This document shows positions 24,719 through 33,658 of a stretch of 53,060 bases of DNA, piece by piece. Positions within the stretch are counted from its first letter, which is position 1. Every line of letters begins with the position of its first letter. Under the pieces are notes generated by a model. It was not told the origin of the DNA, made no database searches, and saw only the letters and a program-made list of their open reading frames with translations. The position numbers were made by a program, and so were the translations under genes. Source of the stretch: CAZLWA01 sp964563165 (GTDB taxonomy: Bacteria > CLD3 > SB21); contig CAZLWA010000014.1 of assembly GCA_964563165.1 (NCBI GenBank), positions 1-53,060 on the forward strand. Reading direction: 5' to 3'.

Positions 24719-25021
24719 ATGAAGAAATGGAATGACATACTTTCGGCCACGCAAACCGAATCGGATAAAGAGGTATCCGGCGCTACGACGCTGGAGACGC
24801 CGCTCAAAGTGATCCTATTCAACGATGAGATTCACACGTTTGATGAAGTAATTGCTCAATTGATCAAAGCGACGGGGTGTTCTTCGACGCGCGCGAAAGC
24901 GCTGGCGTGGGAAGTACATACGGCCGGCAAAGCCATGTGTTATCAAGGTTCATTGGGAGAGTGCCTGCGGGTAAGCGGTGTGCTGGAAGAAATAGGGCTT
25001 CACACTCAAATCGAGCCGTGA
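24719..25021 (+). CDS. clpS: ClpS-family adaptor of the Clp protease
   Basis: A 100-residue protein with a disordered N-terminus and a ClpS fold: LKVILFNDEIHTFDEVIAQL, then ATGCSSTRAKALAWEVHTAG and ECLRVSGVLEEIGLHTQIE. ClpS delivers N-degron substrates to ClpA/ClpC. The NDE(I/V)HTFDEVI pattern is the variety common in Bacteroidetes-like bacteria; the canonical NDD becomes NDE. The VH in WEVHTAGKA corresponds to the substrate-pocket region. It follows the chaperone gene on the same strand and is convergent with gltX, whose 3' end is 23 bases away. No clpA or clpC is in the window. Confidence 0.88.
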   Translation: MKKWNDILSATQTESDKEVSGATTLETPLKVILFNDEIHTFDEVIAQLIKATGCSSTRAKALAWEVHTAGKAMCYQGSLGECLRVSGVLEEIGLHTQIEP

Positions 25022-25044
25022 ATAATGGATGGACGAACAAAAGT

Positions 25045-26508
25045 CTAAATGGATGCGGTGACTATCGCATCAAAGTTTTCGACCGCTTTATGCATTCTTC
25101 TTACCACCGTTTCTTTTCCGAGCACATCGATCAGATCAAATAATCCCGGGCCGAGCGTCATGCCTGAGATCGCAAGACGCGTCGGGTGAATAAGTTCGCT
25201 GGCTTTGATGCCGATCTCTTCGGAGTAGGCGCGGAAAATTTTTTCAATATCGTCGTGGTTAAATACTTCCAATTTTTCCAGCCTCCCGGCCAGTTCCGCC
25301 AAATGACCCTTGGCGGCAGCCGTCCAGCGTTTCTTAACACCCTCCGGATCATACGTTTCCGGATCCTTGAAAAAATAGACGGAGAACGTGAGCAATTCTG
25401 AAATAAAATTAATGCGCTCTTTCATCAGTTCGATCGCCCGCAGCACGTAGGATTTTGGAAAGTCAGAATAGCCTGATTTTTCCAGGTCGGGTTTGAGGGT
25501 CGTATAGATCTCTTCATTCGATTTTAGCCGGATATGCTGGGTATTGATCCAATTTAATTTTTCCGGATTAAAGATCGCGCCTGCTTTGTGTATGCGTTCA
25601 ATGGAAAATTCCTTGATCAGCTGATCCATCGAGAAGATCTCGCGTTCGTCGCCCGGATTCCACCCGAGCAGCGCAATAAAATTCACGACCGCTTCTTTTA
25701 AGTAGCCTTTGGGCGGGTACGCGCGAGCTTCCACGTCGCCCTGGCGCTTGCTCATTTTACTCCGGTCGGCATTGAGCAGTAGCGGAAGGTGGGCAAATTT
25801 CGGAGGCTCCCAGCCCAGGTATTGATATAGCAGAATATGTTTCGGCGTGCTCGACACCCATTCCTCGCCGCGAATGACGTGGGAAATGGCCATCAAGTGA
25901 TCGTCGACGATATTCGCCAAATGATACGTCGGGTAGCCGTCCGATTTTACAAGCACCTGATCATCCACATTGAAGCTTGCGAATTCGACGTCTCCGCGAA
26001 TGAGGTCCGTAAAACGGATCGTCGTATCATCCGGAACTTTCATCCGCATGGTAAAAGGTGATTTCGCGTCCAGGTTCTTTTGAATTTCTTCCGGCGATAA
26101 GCGGAGGCACGTGCGGTCGTACTTGGGAGGCAATTTGGACTTTTCCTGGAATTTCCGCATTTGATCGAGCCGGTCCGAACTGCAAAAACAGCGATAGGCT
26201 TTGCCTTCATTCAGGAGTTGGTCCGCATATTTCCTGTAAATATCCAATCGCTGCGATTGGAAGTACGGTCCGTAGCCGCCGTCTTTTCCGGGCCCTTCGT
26301 CGATCTCGATCCCAGCCCAATTGAGCATGTGGATAAAATCTTCCACCGCGCCTTCGACGAACCGTGCACGGTCTGTATCTTCCACGCGCAAAATAAAGTT
26401 ACCGCCGTGATGCCTGGCAAACAAATAATTGTATAACGCCGTACGCAATCCGCCGATATGCAAAAAGCCGGTCGGGCTGGGCGCATAGCGTACTCTCACT
26501 TCAGACAT
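25045..26508 (-). CDS. gltX: glutamyl-tRNA synthetase
   Basis: The 487-residue class I enzyme charges tRNA-Glu. HIGH-type motif PSPTGFLHIGGLRTALYN at residues 10-27, and KMSKS-type motif SKMSKRQGDV near residue 255. The anticodon-binding helical C-terminus is complete. Between them SDRLDQM and FCSS show the Cys-poor zinc region of discriminating enzymes. The gene is convergent with clpS at its 3' end. Its 5' end faces a dispersed inverted repeat at 26529-26592, which separates it from coaBC. Confidence 0.95.
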   Translation of the reverse strand: MSEVRVRYAPSPTGFLHIGGLRTALYNYLFARHHGGNFILRVEDTDRARFVEGAVEDFIHMLNWAGIEIDEGPGKDGGYGPYFQSQRLDIYRKYADQLLNEGKAYRCFCSSDRLDQMRKFQEKSKLPPKYDRTCLRLSPEEIQKNLDAKSPFTMRMKVPDDTTIRFTDLIRGDVEFASFNVDDQVLVKSDGYPTYHLANIVDDHLMAISHVIRGEEWVSSTPKHILLYQYLGWEPPKFAHLPLLLNADRSKMSKRQGDVEARAYPPKGYLKEAVVNFIALLGWNPGDEREIFSMDQLIKEFSIERIHKAGAIFNPEKLNWINTQHIRLKSNEEIYTTLKPDLEKSGYSDFPKSYVLRAIELMKERINFISELLTFSVYFFKDPETYDPEGVKKRWTAAAKGHLAELAGRLEKLEVFNHDDIEKIFRAYSEEIGIKASELIHPTRLAISGMTLGPGLFDLIDVLGKETVVRRMHKAVENFDAIVTASI

Positions 26509-26528
26509 TCAGATCCTCTTGTTCTTTC

Positions 26529-26592
26529 ACCACTGAGACACGGAGACACTAAGTTCTATTTTTTTTCCTCTGTGCCTTTGTGTCTCCGTGGT
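26529..26592. repeat. dispersed inverted repeat, ORF-less copy overlapping the coaBC 3' end
   Basis: Left arm 26529-26553 (ACCACTGAGACACGGAGACA...) and right arm 26567-26592 (CCTCTGTGCCTTTGTGTCTC...) are near-perfect inverted copies with a 13-base T-rich spacer. The right arm lies inside the coaBC coding sequence and supplies its final residues. Confidence 0.8.
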
Positions 26593-27793
26593 AAATATTC
26601 TTAATTTTTTCTAAAACTTTTATCGCCACCTCACTCTTAGAAAGGAGCGGCAGTTTTTCTGTTCCGGTGTGATCGATCAGCGTGACGACATTCGTATCGG
26701 TATTAAACCCCGCGCCGTCGTCATTGAGGCTATTCAAGACGATGAGATCCAATTTCTTTTCTTTTAGTTTTTTCTTCGCATTCGTAAGTTCATTATCCGT
26801 TTCCAAGGCAAAGCCGACGATCGTCTGATTCTTTTTCTTTTGAGAGATCGCAGACAGAATATCGATTGTTTTGGTGAAATCCATTTGCATCGTACCGGCT
26901 CCTTTGGATTTCTTCATTTTTTTTGATTCTTTTCGGAGGGGCTTAAAATCGGCGACGGCGGCGGCCATGATGACAATGTCGTTTTTAGAAAAGTGCTCTG
27001 TAACGGCCTTCGCCATCTCATCGGCTGAAGTTACGGAAATAAATTTTGTTTCCAGGGGTGCGGTCAGATGCGTCGGCCCGCTGATCAGCGTCACTTCTGC
27101 GCCCATCAGCACGGCTTGTTTAGCAACCGCGTAACCCATTTTTCCCGACGAGTGATTCGTCAGAATCCGCACGGGATCCAGAGCTTCATGCGTCGGTCCG
27201 GCGGTCACGAGGATCTTCTTGTCCAGGAACGAAACGTCGCCGGTCAGTTTTTTCTCTACATGCCAGATGATCGTTTCGAGTTCCGCTAAACGTCCAACGC
27301 CTTCATAGCCTTCGGCCAGAAACCCGGTTTCAGGATCGATAATATCATAATCGCAGCTCTTCAGGGTTTGAATGTTTTTCTTAACGATCGGATTGTTAAC
27401 CATGTTGTCATTCATCGCCAATGCCAGCAGGACCGGCTTCGGACACGCCATCACGACCGTGGATAATACGTCATCCGCGATACCGTTGGCGATCTTACCG
27501 ACACAGTTGGCGCCCGCGGGAGCGATCAACAAAATATCGGGCCATTGTGCCAGCGTAATATGATGCGTGCCTGTGATTTCGGGATTCTCGGAATTCGGAT
27601 ACATGTCCGTGGTCACGCGGTTGTTGGAAAGCGTTTCGACGGTCAGCGGTGCGATGAATTCCATCGCGTGGCGTGTCATGATGACGCGAACTTCCGCCCC
27701 GTTCTTCACGAAATGCCGGATGAGCTCGCAGACTTTATAGGCTCCGATACCGCCGGTGATACCGACCAGAATTTTCTTACCTTCGTATTTCAT
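26549..27793 (-). CDS. coaBC: bifunctional phosphopantothenoylcysteine decarboxylase/synthetase (Dfp)
   Basis: A 414-residue two-domain enzyme of coenzyme A synthesis. The N-terminal CoaC flavoprotein domain begins KKILVGITGGIGAYKVCELI, and has the active-site His in the GTHHITLAQW stretch and LALAMNDNMVNNP as substrate clamp. The CoaB domain begins ILVTAGPTHEALDPVRILTN and continues HSSGKMGYAVA, with the Lys-rich KKMKKSKGAGTM flap. I chose the ATG at 27791-27793 (preceded by CAGGGAT); an upstream in-frame Met adds 12 hydrophobic residues. The last 14 residues (YHGDTKAQRKKNRT) come from an arm of a dispersed repeat. It follows rpoZ (gap 121 bases), the usual order. Confidence 0.94.
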   Translation of the reverse strand: MKYEGKKILVGITGGIGAYKVCELIRHFVKNGAEVRVIMTRHAMEFIAPLTVETLSNNRVTTDMYPNSENPEITGTHHITLAQWPDILLIAPAGANCVGKIANGIADDVLSTVVMACPKPVLLALAMNDNMVNNPIVKKNIQTLKSCDYDIIDPETGFLAEGYEGVGRLAELETIIWHVEKKLTGDVSFLDKKILVTAGPTHEALDPVRILTNHSSGKMGYAVAKQAVLMGAEVTLISGPTHLTAPLETKFISVTSADEMAKAVTEHFSKNDIVIMAAAVADFKPLRKESKKMKKSKGAGTMQMDFTKTIDILSAISQKKKNQTIVGFALETDNELTNAKKKLKEKKLDLIVLNSLNDDGAGFNTDTNVVTLIDHTGTEKLPLLSKSEVAIKVLEKIKNIYHGDTKAQRKKNRT

Positions 27794-27914
27794 ATCCCTG
27801 TAAGTTACAAATAACAAATTCCAAATCACACACCTGAATTCTAAAGCCGATGTTCCGGTTTTCTGAATTCTAAAATTTGTAATTTGGAACTATAAAATAA
27901 GCAGAGAAGATAAA

Positions 27915-28196
27915 TTATTTTACTTCTTTATCCAAATATTCGTACGCGATTTTGTGATCAAGCATTTCCTGGAGCGCTGTCGCAACGGGCTTGGGTAATT
28001 TTTCAATATCCAGGATATCTTCGCGATTGATGCGTCCTTCTTCCTCTTCGGTGTCTTCCCCTTCCATGAGCGTGCGCACCTGGATCATCTGCTCATCATT
28101 GATCTGACGCGCGCGCCGCGCCGTGACAATGATCGCTTCATACACATTTTCAACCTTACTGTCTAAGTTTTCAAAGGGAAATGCTTTGACCGGCAT
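27915..28196 (-). CDS. rpoZ: RNA polymerase omega subunit
   Basis: The 93-residue protein has KVENVYEAIIVTARRARQIN, the conserved helix of omega that wraps the beta' tail, then an acidic stretch and a DILDIEKLPKPVATALQEML end, similar to the omega of Bacteroidetes-like bacteria. The start at 28194-28196 follows AAAGGAGTAGGATCC; an in-frame Met at 28274 has no such site. It precedes coaBC, as in many genomes, but gmk, often the third partner, is at 41120 instead. Confidence 0.87.
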   Translation of the reverse strand: MPVKAFPFENLDSKVENVYEAIIVTARRARQINDEQMIQVRTLMEGEDTEEEEGRINREDILDIEKLPKPVATALQEMLDHKIAYEYLDKEVK

Positions 28197-28308
28197 GGAT
28201 CCTACTCCTTTATTTAAAAAACTAATGTTTTCAAAATGGACGTGAAATATAGAATATTTGCATGCCGTAAGCAATAGTTAAATTGCATTTTCTTTAATTG
28301 ATGCGGCT

Positions 28309-29064
28309 TTAGCCCTTGGCAGTTTCAACAGGCTTTCGGCCAACGATTATCAGGTATCGTCCAAGGTGCTTTGAAAAACTAAATACAGATAGTCCGTAAT
28401 CAATAAAGGCCAATGAAGCAGGTAATCGTTTTTTTATTTTTTTAGGAACGTTGAGGACCCCTCCAATGTGCTCCACTTCAAATCCGGATTCTGTGAAAAT
28501 TTCCGCGGCATCGCCCGCGGTAAATGCATAGCGGTAAAGTCCGTAACCTGCGTGGTTAAATTCTTCTTTCGGATGAGGAGGTTTTATCCATCCGCCATAG
28601 CGATATAGAACCGTAACCAGTTTGCCGCCGGGCTTAAGAGCGGCAAAAATGTTCTTAAGCGCTTGAACTCTTTTTTCATGAGTTGGAATGTGCTGAATGA
28701 CTTCAATGGAAACGGCTTTGTCAAAATAAGATTTGGAGAATTCATATTCGGCAATATCCCCGACGACGCACTGAATATTGGTTACATTTGATTTCTTAAT
28801 CTTCTCAGTCAGTATTTTAATACTTTCACTTGAAAAATCGATCGAGAACAGTTCCGTGGGCGTTTTAGCGATTTCTAAACTGTAGATCCCGGTACCGCAA
28901 CCGGCATCCAGAATTCTATCGCGTGTCTTTGGATGTAAGTGCAAGAGTACGCTTTGAATTTGGGCTTTTGACCAAAACGGCCCTCTCGAGCTGAAATAAA
29001 AATGATCGTATCCGGACGATTCTCTATCTCTTAACCTAATTTCCTGATCTTGATCGTTACTCAT
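28309..29064 (-). CDS. SAM-dependent methyltransferase, class I
   Basis: A 251-residue methyltransferase of the Methyltransf_11/25 type. Motif I ILDAGCGTGIYSLEIAK (about residues 51-67), motif II with FSIDFSSESIKIL, motif III with VVGDIAEYEF, then FDKAVSIEVIQHIP and LKPGGKLVTVLYR. The substrate is not evident; the C-terminal half lacks a recognisable ubiquinone or lipid motif. It lies 112 bases upstream of rpoZ on the same strand and downstream of the hemolysin-III gene, each separately spaced. No membrane segment. Confidence 0.83.
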   Translation of the reverse strand: MSNDQDQEIRLRDRESSGYDHFYFSSRGPFWSKAQIQSVLLHLHPKTRDRILDAGCGTGIYSLEIAKTPTELFSIDFSSESIKILTEKIKKSNVTNIQCVVGDIAEYEFSKSYFDKAVSIEVIQHIPTHEKRVQALKNIFAALKPGGKLVTVLYRYGGWIKPPHPKEEFNHAGYGLYRYAFTAGDAAEIFTESGFEVEHIGGVLNVPKKIKKRLPASLAFIDYGLSVFSFSKHLGRYLIIVGRKPVETAKG

Positions 29065-29128
29065 TGTTGTTTTACATTTCCCGGGATTTCTGAAAGTCCA
29101 ATTGGTGTCACATTTCTTAGATAATTAC

Positions 29129-29743
29129 CTACAGCACGTACAGTGCTATCGTAATAAAATGACAAATACTGCCTGCCAGAACAAAAAAATGCCAGATCTC
29201 ATGGCCCCGCGGGATCTTTTTCCATGCGTAGAATATAATTCCGACCGTGTAAAAAAGTCCTCCCGCCATGAGCCATGCGAGTCCTGACGGATCCATCGAA
29301 GCCGTGAGCGGTTTCATCGCGACCACGATGCACCAGCCCATGACGACATAGAGTATGAGCCGGAGCCAACCGACGCGCTCGCCGAATATAGCGACCATCG
29401 TAATTCCCAAAACCGCAAGTCCCCACACAAATCCGAAAATGGACCAGCCCCACGCGCCGTGCAATGAGATCAGCGTAAAAGGCGTATATGTTCCTGCGAT
29501 CAAAAGAAAGATCCCGATGTGGTCGAAGCGCTGAAATACATTTTTCGCCGTACCCCGGAAACTGTGGTACAAAGTTGAAAACAAATACAGAATAAATAAA
29601 GTGAATCCGTATATGCTGATACTGACGATTTTCAGTGTATCCCCGAGCGAATACGCCATGACGACCAGGATGATCACCGCCGGCAATGCCAGAGCCGATC
29701 CCACCAAATGAGTGATGCTATTTATTTTTTCGCCTTTATACAT
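29129..29743 (-). CDS. hemolysin III / PAQR-family membrane protein
   Basis: A 204-residue seven-helix protein. The family's metal-site residues are seen: STLYHSF (Ser...His) near residue 58, the FDHIGIFLLIAGTYTPF block at about 73-89, and the last pair in HEIWHFFVLAGSICHFI, where His residues complete the zinc site. Related bacterial proteins (YqfA/TrhA) are implicated in membrane-fluidity homeostasis; the hemolysin name is historical. It starts with no strong ribosome-binding site (TATTTTATGT... on the minus strand). The 764-base region beyond it (29744-30507) has no gene and holds the palindromic repeat array. Confidence 0.88.
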   Translation of the reverse strand: MYKGEKINSITHLVGSALALPAVIILVVMAYSLGDTLKIVSISIYGFTLFILYLFSTLYHSFRGTAKNVFQRFDHIGIFLLIAGTYTPFTLISLHGAWGWSIFGFVWGLAVLGITMVAIFGERVGWLRLILYVVMGWCIVVAMKPLTASMDPSGLAWLMAGGLFYTVGIIFYAWKKIPRGHEIWHFFVLAGSICHFITIALYVL

Positions 29744-29804
29744 AGAGTATTATTTTACCGCGAAGACAATCTGAACGTAAATTTGTGTAACGTGTTAGGA
29801 TATT

Positions 29805-29879
29805 AAACAGGTCGCTCCTACGGAGCTTAATTATTTTTCCCTTTTCTGTTTCTACAAACGGGACGCTCCTACGGAGCTC
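29805..29879. repeat. two inverted copies of the AGCTCCGTAGGAGC palindrome unit
   Basis: GGTCGCTCCTACGGAGCT at about 29810-29827 and GGACGCTCCTACGGAGCTC at 29861-29879 are reverse-complement copies of the unit that is repeated seven times at 30009-30336. They are again about 52 bases apart and face the array across a 130-base stretch without such units. Confidence 0.85.
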
Positions 29880-30008
29880 AAAACCTGCCGTTGAGATTTT
29901 TCATTCAAAAATCAGTTCGTGATTTCTTATTTGTTTTCAGTGTTTGTCAAATTCTCGTCAACGAACCTGTTTCGGTTAGAAAACTTTAAAGTTCTAACCA
30001 TAAGATAT

Positions 30009-30336
30009 CTAGCTCCGTAGGAGCGACCTGTCTGTAGACGCAATAAGAATAAAGATGTTTAGCTCCGTTAGGAGCGGCCGGTTTATAGCCACAGTAAGAA
30101 TAAATGATATTTAGCTCCGTAGGAGCGATCTGTTTGTAGCTGTATCATGAACAAGTGCATTTAGCTCCGTTAGGAGCGACCTGTTTGTCGTAGTGTCAAG
30201 AACAAGGACATTTAGCTCCGTAGGAGCGGCCTGTTTGTAGCCGTATCAGGAACAAAGATATTTTAGCTCCGTAGGAGCGGCCTGTTTGTAGCCGTATCAG
30301 GAACAAAGATATTTTAGCTCCGTAGGAGCGGCTTGT
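30009..30336. repeat. tandem array, seven units of about 51 bases, each with GCTCCGTAGGAGC palindrome
   Basis: AGCTCCGT(T)AGGAGCG starts at 30011, 30061, 30113, 30163, 30214, 30265 and 30316, i.e. 50-52 bases apart. Each unit runs on through (G/A)(A/C)C(T/C)TGTTTGTAG, then a variable but clearly related stretch ending in GAACAAAGATATTT. The last two full units are almost identical. The core can form a hairpin with GCTCC/GGAGC. The intervening parts are diverged copies of one another rather than unique spacers, so it is a tandem REP-like repeat, not a CRISPR. There is no gene in 29744-30507. Confidence 0.9.
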
Positions 30337-30507
30337 TTTTATCGTACGAAATATTTCAAATCAGTTTTCTACTCAGTAATTGCCTGATCGCAGCCAGGTG
30401 TGAAACTAAAACCAAAGGCACCACACAGCAGGGCACGCCTTTTCGAGAAAAGCCTGCAAAAGCTTATCGGTATTTGATAACTCTTTATTGGCCATGTAAT
30501 AAATTCA

Positions 30508-30711
30508 TTATGTTTCTATGCAATCAAAAGCTTCATTTACAGTACACTCAATAGTTTCAATCTGAAAGTTGTCTTTTTTTCTGTTCAGCGAAGTTGAAAT
30601 GTCTTGAATGTTGCCGGTATAATATTCACACGCTCGCCTTGCCTTTTCATGTGTTTCAGCAGTTACTGTGACGATAAAACTTTTTGTAAGTGAGACTTGA
30701 TATGTTTTCAT
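30508..30711 (-). CDS. small hypothetical protein, 67 residues
   Basis: A small protein with the pattern strand (MKTYQVSLTKSFIVTVTA), helix (THEKARRACEYYTGNIQDI), strand (FQIETIECTVNEAFDCI). This beta-alpha-beta outline weakly resembles DpnD/PcfM-like small proteins, but I do not claim membership. The start follows AGGGGGTAAACCGTC, a good ribosome-binding site, and the gene lies 29 bases after gcvP on the same strand, so it is likely co-transcribed. It is the last gene before the repeat array. Three Cys residues (28, 56, 64) are present. Function unknown. Confidence 0.68.
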   Translation of the reverse strand: MKTYQVSLTKSFIVTVTAETHEKARRACEYYTGNIQDISTSLNRKKDNFQIETIECTVNEAFDCIET

Positions 30712-30740
30712 GACGGTTTACCCCCTATTCTTTTATAATG

Positions 30741-33608
30741 CTACGACACGCTCATTTCATAATCCTCGATCGGCGGGCAGCTGCAGACCAGATTGCGGTC
30801 GCCGTAGGCGTCGTTGACGCGGCCGACCGACGGCCAGAATTTATTGTGCCGCACGAACGGCGCCGGAAACGCGGCTTTCTCTCGTGAGTACTTGTGGTCC
30901 CATGTGTCGCTCGAAACCGCCTCGACCGTATGCGGCGCGTTTTTCAGAACATTGTCTTCCCGGTCCGCGAGTCCTATTTCAATTTCCTGAATTTCTTTTC
31001 GAATGGAGATCAGCGCCTCGCAGAAACGGTCCAATTCTGTTTTCGATTCGCTCTCCGGCGGTTCGATCATCAGCGTGCCCGGGACGGGAAACGAGACCGT
31101 CGGCGCGTGAAATCCGTAATCCATGAGCCTCTTCGCAATATCGGTCACTTCGATGCCGGCGCTGGCCTTGAATTTTCGTGTATCCAGTATCATTTCATGT
31201 GCAACACGCCCGTTCTTTCCGGAATAGAGCGCATCGTAATGATCTTTTAATTTTTCTTTGATGTAATTGGCGTTGAGTATCGCAACCTTCGTGGCGTTGG
31301 TCAATCCTTCTTCGCCCATCAATCGAATGTAGGCATAGGAAATAAGCAATATACTCGCGCTGCCCCATGGGGTTGCTGCGACCGCGCCCATCGCTTTTTC
31401 ACCGCCGGTCTTGACGACCGCATGCCCGGGAAGGAACGGCGCGAGATGTGCGGCAACGCAGATAGGGCCCATGCCCGGCCCGCCGCCGCCGTGCGGAATA
31501 CAAAAGGTCTTGTGCAGATTCAAATGGCATACGTCTGCACCGATCATCGCCGGACTGGTCAATCCGACCTGCGCATTCATATTGGCGCCGTCCATATAAA
31601 CCTGTCCGCCGTTTTGGTGAACGATCGCGCACATTTCTTTGATGCTCTCTTCGAATACGCCGTGCGTCGACGGATACGTAACCATCAACGCCGCCAAATT
31701 GGTTTTGTGTTTCTCAGCATTCGCCTTCAGATCGGGCACGTCGATGTTGCCGTTGTCGTCGCACTTCGTGACGATGACATTCATGCCCGCCATCACCGCG
31801 CTCGCGGGATTCGTACCGTGGGCCGATGAAGGAATGAGAACCACATTCCGATTCGATTGATTTTTACTCTTAAAATATTCGCGAATGACGAGCAGCCCCG
31901 TATATTCGCCCTGCGCGCCCGCATTGGGTTGCAGTGACGTTGCGTTAAATCCCGTAATTTCGTTCAAATAATTTTCCAGTTCCTCAAAAATCTGCTGATA
32001 CCCGGCCGCTTGTTCCACCGGCGCAAACGGATGCAGCGCGCCGAACTCCGGCCAGCTGACCGGGATCATTTCCGTTGTCGCATTCAACTTCATCGTGCAC
32101 GAACCGAGCGGGATCATCGAATTAGCCAGGGAAAGATCTTTCAATTCGAGCGATTTAATATAGCGCAGCATCTGGGTTTCCGAATGGTGTGTATTAAAAA
32201 CCGGATGCTGCAGATAGGCGCTCGTGCGAATTAATTTCTGAGGCCAGTGAGCCTGATGTTTTGTTTCGATAGTAACAGAGGTATTTTTCTGATTTTTAGC
32301 TTTGGAAAAAACATCCGCGAGTACTTGGATATCTTCGCGCGTCGTCGTTTCGTCTGAAGCAATGCCGATCGTTTTTTGATCGATGTAACGTAAATTAATT
32401 CCCGCTTGGAGTGCGGCAGATTTTATTTTTTGCAGATCTTCGCCGGCATCGATAACGAGCGTATCAAAATAATTTTGATTTAATTGTTTGTACCCAAGGT
32501 TTTGAAGCGCATGGGAAAGTGCATCCGCAAGCAGATGGATGTCCATCGCGATCTTTTTCAAGCCTTCCGGCCCGTGATAGACCGCATACATTCCCGCCAT
32601 ATTGGCTAAGAGCACTTGCGCCGTGCAGATATTGCTCGTGGCTTTTTCGCGCCGGATATGTTGTTCGCGCGTTTGCAGAGACATGCGCAAAGCGCGCTTG
32701 TTCTGCGCGTCAATGGTCACGCCGATGATACGCCCGGGCATTTTCCGTTTGAATTCCTCTTTCGTCGTTAAAAACGCCGCATGCGGGCCGCCGTATCCCA
32801 TCGGAACGCCGAATCGCTGCGACGAACCGACCACAGCATCCGCACCCCATTCGCCCGGAGGCGTCAATAATGTAAGACTCAGCAGGTCGGCCGCCACAAT
32901 GACGTAAATGCCCGATCCATGGGCTTTGGAGCAGAATTCAGTGTAATCGTAAACTTCCCCGTTGGACGCAGGGTATTGAACGAGCGCGCCGAAAAATTCA
33001 TTCGTCAATTGAAAAGTCTGATGGTCGCCGACGACTATTTGGATAGCCAACGGCTCCGCCCGGGTCTTCAGAATGTCGATCGATTGCGGAAAACAGTCTT
33101 TGGAAACAAAAAACTTGACGCCGCTGCCGGCTCTGGAAGCGAAGAACATGTGCATGGCTTCTGCGGCAGCGGTTCCTTCGTCGAGGAGCGACGCGTTGGC
33201 AATTTCCAACCCGGTCAGATCGATCACCATCGTCTGGTAATTGAGCAGCGCTTCGAGACGGCCTTGTGCTATCTCCGCCTGGTACGGCGTGTATTGCGTA
33301 TACCAGCTCGGATTCTCAAATATATTCCTTTGGATCACACCGGGCGTGATGCAGTCGTAATACCCAAGCCCGATGTAGGATTTATTAATCTTATTTTTGG
33401 CGGCGATCCTTTTGAGTTCTTTCAATAACTGATTTTCGCCCGCCGCCGGAGGCAGTTTCATTTTTTTACTTAACCCGATGGAATCCGGGATCGTTTCGCC
33501 GATCAGTTGTTCCAAAGAATCCGCGCCGATGGTATCCAGCATTGACTCGGTATCTTGAGCGTCGGGACCGATGTGTCTTTTTTGAAAAGAATCATTGTGC
33601 TCGTTCAT
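30741..33608 (-). CDS. gcvP: glycine dehydrogenase (decarboxylating), P protein
   Basis: The 955-residue single-chain PLP enzyme decarboxylates glycine and passes the aminomethyl group to lipoyl-GcvH. It starts FQKRHIGPDAQDTESMLDTI, has the N-terminal copy's YTPYQAEIAQGRLEALLNYQ, and the C-terminal copy with the PLP-binding Lys in HLNLHKTFCIPHGGGGPGMG, followed by TPWGSASILLISYAYI. Both halves are fused, unlike the two-subunit type of some bacteria. It follows the response-regulator gene after 50 bases and is co-directional with gcvH, the pair being split by two signalling genes. gcvT is not in the window. Confidence 0.96.
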   Translation of the reverse strand: MNEHNDSFQKRHIGPDAQDTESMLDTIGADSLEQLIGETIPDSIGLSKKMKLPPAAGENQLLKELKRIAAKNKINKSYIGLGYYDCITPGVIQRNIFENPSWYTQYTPYQAEIAQGRLEALLNYQTMVIDLTGLEIANASLLDEGTAAAEAMHMFFASRAGSGVKFFVSKDCFPQSIDILKTRAEPLAIQIVVGDHQTFQLTNEFFGALVQYPASNGEVYDYTEFCSKAHGSGIYVIVAADLLSLTLLTPPGEWGADAVVGSSQRFGVPMGYGGPHAAFLTTKEEFKRKMPGRIIGVTIDAQNKRALRMSLQTREQHIRREKATSNICTAQVLLANMAGMYAVYHGPEGLKKIAMDIHLLADALSHALQNLGYKQLNQNYFDTLVIDAGEDLQKIKSAALQAGINLRYIDQKTIGIASDETTTREDIQVLADVFSKAKNQKNTSVTIETKHQAHWPQKLIRTSAYLQHPVFNTHHSETQMLRYIKSLELKDLSLANSMIPLGSCTMKLNATTEMIPVSWPEFGALHPFAPVEQAAGYQQIFEELENYLNEITGFNATSLQPNAGAQGEYTGLLVIREYFKSKNQSNRNVVLIPSSAHGTNPASAVMAGMNVIVTKCDDNGNIDVPDLKANAEKHKTNLAALMVTYPSTHGVFEESIKEMCAIVHQNGGQVYMDGANMNAQVGLTSPAMIGADVCHLNLHKTFCIPHGGGGPGMGPICVAAHLAPFLPGHAVVKTGGEKAMGAVAATPWGSASILLISYAYIRLMGEEGLTNATKVAILNANYIKEKLKDHYDALYSGKNGRVAHEMILDTRKFKASAGIEVTDIAKRLMDYGFHAPTVSFPVPGTLMIEPPESESKTELDRFCEALISIRKEIQEIEIGLADREDNVLKNAPHTVEAVSSDTWDHKYSREKAAFPAPFVRHNKFWPSVGRVNDAYGDRNLVCSCPPIEDYEMSVS

Positions 33609-33658
33609 AGCGGCAATTGTTTCCTGGTTATTTCAATCTGTTTATTTCTTGATATCAA

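Noticed and set aside
30009..30336. CRISPR array (regularly spaced repeats of about 30 bases)
   Set aside because: The sequences between the repeats are related to one another and the last ones are nearly identical, spacing reflects a 51-base tandem unit, and no cas gene is in the window.
30333..30554. 73-residue plus-strand open frame after the repeat array
   Set aside because: No ribosome-binding site, no recognisable domain, and overlap with the 3' end of the better supported minus-strand 67-residue gene.
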